A stretch of 20,223 nt of DNA from Chloroflexia bacterium (GTDB taxonomy: Bacteria > Chloroflexota > Chloroflexia > QHBQ01 > JADMIH01), in NCBI GenBank assembly GCA_025927935.1, contig JAICKM010000025.1, forward strand, positions 1 to 20,223, written 5' to 3'. Positions 15,255 through 20,223 of this stretch are shown one piece after another. The translations under genes were made by a program, and so were the position numbers. The notes under the pieces are model-generated. The model did no database searches. It was not told the DNA's origin and saw only the letters and a list, made by a program, of their open reading frames with translations. The first letter of the stretch is position 1. Every line of letters starts with the position of its first letter.

Positions 15255-15497
15255 CTAACTATAGATAGGGCGCCCGTCATGGGTAATGGATGGGTAGAGG
15301 ATGTTAATCGCTACATCGTGGTGGACAGGGAACGCCGTCACATAATCCCGACAACGTTCGACCGCCAAGCTGTGAATCACCGGCAGCACGGGGGCTAGAT
15401 CAAGGGTGTGGCCCTCCGTCTGCAACCACGGAACCACGTCCTATCCGGCGATAAAGACGTGCCCGTCTGCGTGTAACCAGAGCATGGCCTGTGCCAC
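15255..15497 (-). pseudogene. Small reading frame interrupted by one in-frame TAG
   Basis: From GTG 15497 or ATG 15485 the frame reads MLWLHADGHVFIAG, then TAG (15443-15441), then 61 more sense codons to the stop at 15255, ending in ILYPSITHDGRPIYS. The downstream part (TLDLAPVLPVIHSLAVERC, then RDYVTAFPVHHDVAIN) has normal protein-like composition and no further stops. It ends 13 bases before the PH-like gene and shares its direction. The simplest reading is a recently broken 76-residue gene; restart at GTG 15437 or amber readthrough are alternatives. No ribosome binding site is clear at either upstream start. I do not recognise the family. Confidence 0.42.
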
Positions 15498-15550
15498 AGT
15501 CGCGGATTAGAACAGCGCGCCGGGTTGCAGCCGGGGCCGCGGACCACCGC

Positions 15551-15579
15551 TGGAGATCCGGCCCGAAGCGCGGTATAAT
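15551..15579 (+). promoter_or_regulatory. Promoter of the monooxygenase/SDR pair
   Basis: A perfect TATAAT (15574-15579) is preceded after exactly 17 bases by TGGAGA (15551-15556, four of six consensus bases). The message would start near 15586, 56 bases ahead of the ATG at 15642. Confidence 0.6.
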
Positions 15580-15641
15580 TTCGTGGCAAAGGCCAGGAGT
15601 ATACCGTTAAGTCGCCCGCAACTACGCGAGGAGCGCGCACC

Positions 15642-17141
15642 ATGAGCATGGAACACGTGGACGTTCTGATTGTCGGGGCCGGGCTTTCCGGCATTGGCGC
15701 CGCCTATTATCTACAGAACCGCTGCCCGGCGAAGAGCTATGCCATCCTCGAAGCCCGCGCTGCTATCGGCGGCACCTGGGATCTGTTCCGCTATCCGGGC
15801 GTGCGCTCCGACTCCGATATGTATACGCTCGGCTACACCTTTCGCCCCTGGCGCGATGCGAAAGCGATTGCCGGCGGCCCGGCGATCTTGAAGTACATCC
15901 GCGAGACGGCGGCGGAGTACGGTATTGAGCCTAAGATCCGCTTCGGCCACCAGGTGCGGCGAGCGACGTGGTCCTCTCGCGATGCGCGGTGGACGGTGGA
16001 GGCGGAACGCGGGGCGGGCCAGGAGATCGTGCGCGTCACCTGCAACTTCCTCTATATGTGCAGCGGCTACTACGACTATGCCCAGGGGCACACCCCAACC
16101 TGGCCCGGTGTCGCGCAGTTCACCGGGCGCATCGTGCACCCGCAGCAGTGGCCCGCCGACCTGGATTATGCCGGCCAGCGGGTGGTGGTAATCGGCAGCG
16201 GGGCGACCGCCGTCACGCTGGTCCCGGCGCTGGCCGCGCAAGCGGCGCATGTGACGATGCTGCAACGCTCGCCGAGCTACATCGTGGCGCTGCCATCGCA
16301 GGATGCCGTTGCCAACTGGCTGCGCCGCCACCTGCCCCCGAAGCCGGCGCATGGGCTGGCGCGCTGGAAAGCCGTGCTGTTCGGGATGTATTTCTACAAT
16401 CTCACGCGCCGGCGCCCCGCCGCCACCAGGCAGATGCTCCTGCGCATGGTACAGCAGCAGCTTGGTCCCGACTACGACGTCGCCACGCATTTCGCGCCCC
16501 GCTACAACCCGTGGGATCAGCGGCTGTGCCTGGTGCCCGACGGGGACCTGTTCATGGCGATCAAGTCCGGTAGAGCCTCGGTGGTCACCGACCAGATTGA
16601 CACGTTCACCCCAACCGGTATCCGGTTGCGCTCCGGGGAAGAACTTCCCGCCGACGTCATTGTGACCGCCACCGGCCTCACCCTCAAGCTGCTGGGCGGG
16701 GTGCAACTGGTCGTGGACGGCGGCCCCGTGGATCTGGCGCAAACGATGAGCTACAAGGGGATGATGTACAGCGACATCCCGAACCTGGCGTCGGCCTTTG
16801 GCTATACCAACGCCTCCTGGACGTTGAAGTGCGAGCTGATCGCCCGGTATGTCTGCCGCTTGCTGAATTACATGGACCGGCACGGCTACCGCCAATGCAC
16901 GCCGCGGCAACAGGACCCGTCCATCACCGCCGAGCCCCTGCTGAACTTCACCTCAGGCTATGTCCAGCGTGCGCTCACCACACTGCCCCATCAGGGGTCC
17001 AAGCCGCCCTGGAAGCTCTATCAGAACTATGTGCTCGATCTGCTGACTCTACGGTTCGGCGCCGTGAACGACGGGACGCTGGAGTTCAGGCGCCGAGGCC
17101 GGCGGGCGGCGCGCCCCGTGCGGCGAGGCCAGGCATGGTAG
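15642..17141 (+). CDS. Flavin-containing monooxygenase, Baeyer-Villiger type (EthA-like)
   Basis: A class B flavoprotein monooxygenase of 499 residues, expected to use FAD, NADPH and O2 to turn ketones into esters or to oxidise S or N atoms. The FAD motif is VGAGLSGIG (11-19), followed by IGGTWDLFRYPGVRSDSDM (42-60). The Baeyer-Villiger fingerprint FTGRIVHPQQWP (160-171) fits F-x-G-x3-H-x3-W-P exactly. The NADPH site is VVVIGSGATA (181-190). An ATG motif (TATGLTLKLLGG) occurs in the C-terminal half, and the total length equals that of EthA. GAGGAG stands 8 bases before the ATG. The last residues are Arg-rich. The gene overlaps the following SDR by 7 bases. Substrate is unknown; aliphatic or lipid ketones are plausible. 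Confidence 0.92.
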   Translation: MSMEHVDVLIVGAGLSGIGAAYYLQNRCPAKSYAILEARAAIGGTWDLFRYPGVRSDSDMYTLGYTFRPWRDAKAIAGGPAILKYIRETAAEYGIEPKIRFGHQVRRATWSSRDARWTVEAERGAGQEIVRVTCNFLYMCSGYYDYAQGHTPTWPGVAQFTGRIVHPQQWPADLDYAGQRVVVIGSGATAVTLVPALAAQAAHVTMLQRSPSYIVALPSQDAVANWLRRHLPPKPAHGLARWKAVLFGMYFYNLTRRRPAATRQMLLRMVQQQLGPDYDVATHFAPRYNPWDQRLCLVPDGDLFMAIKSGRASVVTDQIDTFTPTGIRLRSGEELPADVIVTATGLTLKLLGGVQLVVDGGPVDLAQTMSYKGMMYSDIPNLASAFGYTNASWTLKCELIARYVCRLLNYMDRHGYRQCTPRQQDPSITAEPLLNFTSGYVQRALTTLPHQGSKPPWKLYQNYVLDLLTLRFGAVNDGTLEFRRRGRRAARPVRRGQAW

Positions 17142-17959
17142 AGCACATGCGGCTGGCGAACCGCACGGCGGTCGTGACCGGCGCCGCAGGCGGGATCGGT
17201 CGGGCCATCGCCATATCGCTGGCGCGCCGGGGGTGCCATCTCGCGCTGGCCGACATCGATGAAGCGGGGCTCGCGCGCACGGCGGCGCTGGCCGGGGCGC
17301 ACCGCATCCACGTGAGTTCCCACCGGCTCGATGTCGCCGATGCGCACGCCGTGGCCGCCTTCCCCGCCGCCGTGCAGGCCGCACACCCCGGCGTCGATCT
17401 ACTGGTGAACAACGCCGGGGTGGCACTGGGCGGCACGTTTGAGCAGGTCAGCGACGCCGACTTCGAGTGGCTATTTGGGATCAATTTCCGCGGCATGGTG
17501 CGCATGACACGCGCCTTCCTGCCCTTGCTGAAGGCAAGCCCTGACGCGCGGATCGTGAACCTGTCGAGCGTATTCGGTTTGATCGCGCCGCCCGGCCAGA
17601 CGGCGTATGTCGCCAGCAAGTTCGCCGTGCGGGGCTTCTCGGAATCGCTACGCCACGAACTAAAAGGCACGCGAGTCGGCGTCACGGTCGTCTACCCCGG
17701 CGGGATTGCCACGGCCATTGCCGCCCACGCACGTATGCCCGCGAGCATCCCCGCCGCAGAGGCGGCCCGCCAGCGGACAGCGTTCGCGAAAATCCTCAAG
17801 CTGCCACCGGCGGTCGCGGGCGAGACGATTGTCCGGAGTATCGAGCGCCGCAAAGCCCGCGTCCTGGTCGGCGGGGACGCCCACCTGATTGCCACCATCG
17901 AGCGCCTGGCACCCGTGTCCAATTGGCCGCTGCTCGCGCGGCTTATGAGGGATAACTGA
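17135..17959 (+). CDS. Short-chain dehydrogenase/reductase
   Basis: A classical SDR of 274 residues. The start at 17135 lies inside the end of the monooxygenase gene, with GCGAGG 7 bases ahead; ATG 17147 is a possible alternative. The cofactor motif is TGAAGGIG (15-22), with an acidic D40 in LADIDEAG suggesting NAD preference. NNAG is at 92-95, N117 in GINFRG, and the catalytic set is S145, Y158 and K162 (TAYVASK). Translational coupling to the Baeyer-Villiger enzyme suggests it makes the ketone that the enzyme oxidises, or handles the product. The gene pair recalls MymA (Rv3083) and SadH (Rv3085) of Mycobacterium tuberculosis, an analogy from memory. A complex terminator follows directly. 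Confidence 0.9.
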   Translation: MVEHMRLANRTAVVTGAAGGIGRAIAISLARRGCHLALADIDEAGLARTAALAGAHRIHVSSHRLDVADAHAVAAFPAAVQAAHPGVDLLVNNAGVALGGTFEQVSDADFEWLFGINFRGMVRMTRAFLPLLKASPDARIVNLSSVFGLIAPPGQTAYVASKFAVRGFSESLRHELKGTRVGVTVVYPGGIATAIAAHARMPASIPAAEAARQRTAFAKILKLPPAVAGETIVRSIERRKARVLVGGDAHLIATIERLAPVSNWPLLARLMRDN

Positions 17960-17961
17960 CT

Positions 17962-18051
17962 GCGGGGGTCCACCGATTCCGACAGCGGATGGAATCCAGG
18001 TGACCAGGATTCAGGCACTGCGTAGCCTGGTGTGTATACCCCCGCCTTTTT
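17962..18051 (+). terminator. Branched terminator-like RNA structure after the SDR gene
   Basis: GCGGGGGT (17962-17969) pairs with ACCCCCGC (18038-18045), which is followed by C and five T (18047-18051), the form of an intrinsic terminator. The 68 enclosed bases hold two more hairpins, GAATCC/GGATTC (17992-17997 with 18007-18012) and CAGGC/GCCTG (18012-18016 with 18025-18029, sharing one base). The result is a three-way junction rather than a simple stem. It starts 2 bases after the SDR stop. The following 18052-18177 holds no gene I can support. Confidence 0.5.
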
Positions 18052-18177
18052 AGTGCGCTCGATGGCGAGGTAGGCGCCGCATCCAGCGCTGCCACAAGGG
18101 CCGCGCCCTCGCAGGCAGGCGGCGGTACTGGTTAGGCGGGTAGGCGCGCACGGGTGAGTCTGGTGGTTTCTGTAGGC

Positions 18178-18206
18178 TTGTAATCCCATACCGGCGGCTG
18201 TATACT
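18178..18206 (+). promoter_or_regulatory. Promoter upstream of the regulator remnant and sugar-binding gene
   Basis: TTGTAA (18178-18183) and TATACT (18201-18206, five of six consensus bases) are 17 bases apart. It would drive the decayed reading frame at 18370 and possibly the sugar-binding protein gene beyond it. Between 18207 and 18369 no gene was seen. Confidence 0.4.
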
Positions 18207-18369
18207 TGAGTCGTCTCACCAAGTCCCCAACATTCACCAACATGCCGGCCCGGGATTTCACTCTACTCCGCGATCTCCTCTCCCAATTGATCGCGCCCTG
18301 CTGTTACCTGTTTGCCGGCAGCCGGCGCAGAATGATCCAGGCCCCATGTCCTGGCGGAAGGGTCCCGCT

Positions 18370-18634
18370 ATGACGCGCAAGACCGCCCGCGTGGAGCACG
18401 ATACACTCGGAACCGAGGTGGCCGCCGGCGTGATTACCATGGACCGGCCCCCCTGGCTTGCCTGGTTGGAGCGCACGCCCCCTTTCGCGGTGGGCGGTCC
18501 GGCAGGACCTTTCACCGCCCACAAGGAAACGCGAGCCACCGGTGGTACGGACGGGGATAGCCTATCGGCACTGTCCAGGGTGCCGTGCGGGGATGCGACC
18601 TGGGCATGGCACCGGAGCGGTTGAACTAGAGTTT
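18370..18634 (+). pseudogene. Frameshifted remnant of a Chloroflexota regulator N-terminus
   Basis: The frame from ATG 18370 (an in-frame ATG also exists at 18346) reads MTRKTARVEHDTLG, then PPWLAWLER, then GPFTAHKETRATGG. This is the layout I recall for the N-terminal module of many Chloroflexota LuxR-type regulators (a PAWFAWLE-like phrase, a FTARKE-like phrase, then GG-x-YWIAYR and a YLG segment). After GG the expected continuation IAYRH (18557-18571) appears in the next frame and runs to about 18634, so a frameshift lies between 18541 and 18556. Nothing of the ATPase or HTH parts follows; the sugar-binding gene begins instead. A decayed, truncated copy is the likely explanation. The family link is from memory. 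Confidence 0.5.
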
Positions 18635-18683
18635 GCACCCATCCATGCGCGCCTACCACGATGCTGCGAAGAGGAGAGCCGCA

Positions 18684-20087
18684 ATGTCTATGACCATCCG
18701 CCCGCGATTTCCGGCAGCACTGCTGCTGATTGGCTCCCTTTTATTGAGTGCCTGCGGCGGGAACGAGCCATCCGTGACGGGCGCGCCGGTCGCGCCCACC
18801 CACACGACCGCAACCGGAGCGCCGGCCGCGACCTCCGGCTCCAGCGGCGGCAGCCCCGGCACCTTCAAGTTTGACCCGGCCGCCTATCACAAGAATGCGA
18901 TCGAGCCGGGTGCTCAGTTGCGCGTCTCCAGTTGGGGCGATCCGTCGGAGCAAAAGGTGGTCATCGACGCGCTCGCGCGCTTCCATCAGGTCTATCCCGA
19001 GGTCAAGATCACCTATGAACCGCAGCCGTCCGGCTATGGGACCAAGCTGCTCGCGCAGATCAAGAGCAACTCGCAGCCCGACGTCTTTTACCTCGACGTG
19101 GATCTGCCCTACCAACTCATTCCCAATCACCTGCTGTTGGACCTCACGCCGGCCCTGACCGAGGTCGGGCGCAGCAAGGACGACTACTTCTCCAGTCTCA
19201 CCGCCGTCTTCCTCGGCCAGGACGGTAAGGTCTACGGCCTGCCCAAGGATTTCACCAGCATGGCCCTCTTCTATAACACCGATATGGTCAAGACCCCGCC
19301 CAAGGCCGGCTGGACCCAGGACGACTTCACGGCCTGGGTCCAAGAGAACACGGCGGGCAGCGGCCAGACGCAGGTCCTCGGCTTCGCGACCGATCTCGTG
19401 TTTTTCCCCTACTGGGGCAACTTCGCCCTCGCGAACGGGGCCCAGGTGCTCGACAACGGCAAGTGTGCCATCAACAGCCCTGCGGGCGTCTCCACCCTTG
19501 ACTGGTTGGCTGGCCTGTACCAGGATAAGGTCCTCACGCGCTCCTCCGACGTCGGCGCCACCTGGGAGGGAGAAGCCTTCGCCAAGAAGCGGGCGGCCAG
19601 CATCATCGTGGGCGGCTGGGCCAACCCCTTCCTGAATGACCCCCAAGCGGCCTTCGACATACACTATGACGCGGTCCCGCTGCCGCTAGGTAAGACGGGG
19701 GCCAGGACCACGATGTTGGGCTTCGCCGGCTGGGGCGCCGCGGCGCAGAGCAAGTTTCCCAAGGCCGCCGCCGCGCTCGTGCTGTTCCTCGCCAGCCGCG
19801 AGAACGAAGCGGCGATCCTGCAAACCGGCTTTGCCTTGCCCTCGCTCAAGGGCATGGAGAACGATCCCTTCTTCCAGGGTGCCGGCACCCTGAGCAAGAT
19901 CTCCAAGCTGCTTTACGCGGGGGCGAGTTACGGCGTTCCCGGCGTCTGGGGCGGCCCGGCCAACCCGCAGATCCAGCAGGCCCTCAACGAGGCCACCGAG
20001 CGCGTCTTCGCCCGGATGCAGACCGGCCGGCAGGCGCTCGACCAGGCCTGCCAGGAGATTGATGCGGCGCTCGCCGCGGTTCATTAA
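18684..20087 (+). CDS. ABC transporter sugar-binding lipoprotein (SBP family 1)
   Basis: An extracellular solute-binding protein of 467 residues. The start at 18684 follows GAGGAG (18671-18676) by 7 bases; upstream ATGs in frame have no binding site. The signal peptide is PAALLLIGSLLLSAC with a lipobox LSAC and lipidated C24, so the mature protein is membrane-anchored. A flexible linker rich in Thr, Ala, Ser and Gly (about residues 27-65) precedes the binding domain. That domain shows LRVSSWGDPSEQKVVIDALARF, PDVFYLDVDLPYQL, KVYGLPKDFTSMALFYNTDM and VVGGWANPFL-like segments typical of family 1 sugar binders. No permease or ATPase gene follows; instead a regulator start appears at 20181. The ligand is unknown, probably an oligosaccharide. 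Confidence 0.9.
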   Translation: MSMTIRPRFPAALLLIGSLLLSACGGNEPSVTGAPVAPTHTTATGAPAATSGSSGGSPGTFKFDPAAYHKNAIEPGAQLRVSSWGDPSEQKVVIDALARFHQVYPEVKITYEPQPSGYGTKLLAQIKSNSQPDVFYLDVDLPYQLIPNHLLLDLTPALTEVGRSKDDYFSSLTAVFLGQDGKVYGLPKDFTSMALFYNTDMVKTPPKAGWTQDDFTAWVQENTAGSGQTQVLGFATDLVFFPYWGNFALANGAQVLDNGKCAINSPAGVSTLDWLAGLYQDKVLTRSSDVGATWEGEAFAKKRAASIIVGGWANPFLNDPQAAFDIHYDAVPLPLGKTGARTTMLGFAGWGAAAQSKFPKAAAALVLFLASRENEAAILQTGFALPSLKGMENDPFFQGAGTLSKISKLLYAGASYGVPGVWGGPANPQIQQALNEATERVFARMQTGRQALDQACQEIDAALAAVH

Positions 20088-20147
20088 TTTCCCCATGGCG
20101 CCGGAACGGGGTCAGGTGCGGCCTGGTGTGCACCACAGCGGCGCTGC

Positions 20148-20174
20148 TTGAGGTTTGGGTAGATCGGCTATAAT
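20148..20174 (+). promoter_or_regulatory. Promoter of the MalT-like regulator, predicted leaderless
   Basis: A perfect TATAAT (20169-20174) ends 6 bases before the ATG at 20181, so the expected start of transcription is the A of the start codon. TTGAGG (20148-20153) is 15 bases upstream, a short spacing, so the -35 assignment is uncertain. No ribosome binding site is present. Confidence 0.45.
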
Positions 20175-20180
20175 TGATCT

Positions 20181-20223
20181 ATGTTTGCGCCAGTTTTAGC
20201 CACGAAACTCTATATCCCTCCAC
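20181..20223 (+). CDS. LuxR-family MalT-like regulator, first 14 codons (runs off right edge)
   Basis: The frame from ATG 20181 reads MFAPVLATKLYIPP and is open to the end of the window. The phrase LATKLYIPP is the characteristic N-terminus of large MalT-like LuxR regulators (ATPase, TPR, C-terminal HTH) that are abundant in Chloroflexota. Only this start is visible, so the domains are assumed. It lies 93 bases after the sugar-binding protein gene and may respond to the imported sugar. Confidence 0.68.
   Translation, partial: MFAPVLATKLYIPP

Noticed and set aside
17692..18261. 189-codon open frame on the minus strand
   Set aside because: It starts in a gene-free stretch and runs antisense into the SDR gene and its terminator-like structure. 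Composition is not protein-like.

Overview
The window is GC-rich bacterial DNA, densely coded on both strands. It most likely comes from a member of the Chloroflexota. Three things point there: the start of a MalT-like LuxR regulator at the right edge (reading LATKLYIPP), a decayed N-terminal module of a kind I recall from Chloroflexota regulators, and an XRE-HTH/NB-ARC/TPR regulator. The phylum call is inference from gene content. No rRNA, CRISPR array, intact transposase or phage gene was seen.

Layout. 1-358 (-): start of an exported protein that runs off the left edge. 497-1774 (+): CCA tRNA nucleotidyltransferase. 1812-1902 (-): a tRNA-like cloverleaf with an abnormal anticodon loop. 1925-3277 (-): an MFS transporter. 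3546-4673 (+): a magnesium-chelatase-type AAA+ ATPase, probably leaderless. 4758-9124 (-): an apparent glucuronide-use operon, transcribed in the order MFS transporter, beta-glucuronidase, SDR-type D-mannonate oxidoreductase. A large XRE/NB-ARC/TPR regulator (9403-11838, +) is divergent from it, across a spacer full of GTATCC-type repeats. 12138-14798 (+): a BNR beta-propeller, a MoaD/ThiS-like ubiquitin fold protein whose start overlaps the propeller stop, an alpha/beta hydrolase and a DUF2277 protein. 14960-15497 (-): a small PH-like protein preceded by a small reading frame interrupted by one in-frame TAG. 15642-17959 (+): a Baeyer-Villiger-type flavin monooxygenase overlapping an SDR, closed by a branched terminator-like structure. 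18370-18634 (+): a frameshifted remnant of a regulator N-terminus. 18684-20087 (+): an ABC sugar-binding lipoprotein. 20181 to the right edge (+): the MalT-like regulator.

Functionally, the best-supported pathway is uptake of a hexuronide, release of glucuronate inside the cell, and one step of glucuronate breakdown (fructuronate/mannonate interconversion). The other hexuronate enzymes are not in the window. The monooxygenase/SDR pair suggests oxidation of a ketone or lipid-like compound. The propeller/ubiquitin-fold pair is the most intriguing uncharacterised unit. Other unusual points are the tRNA-like element, the amber-interrupted frame, a palindromic mini-repeat present in two unrelated coding sequences, and promoters whose predicted start sites coincide with the ATG.
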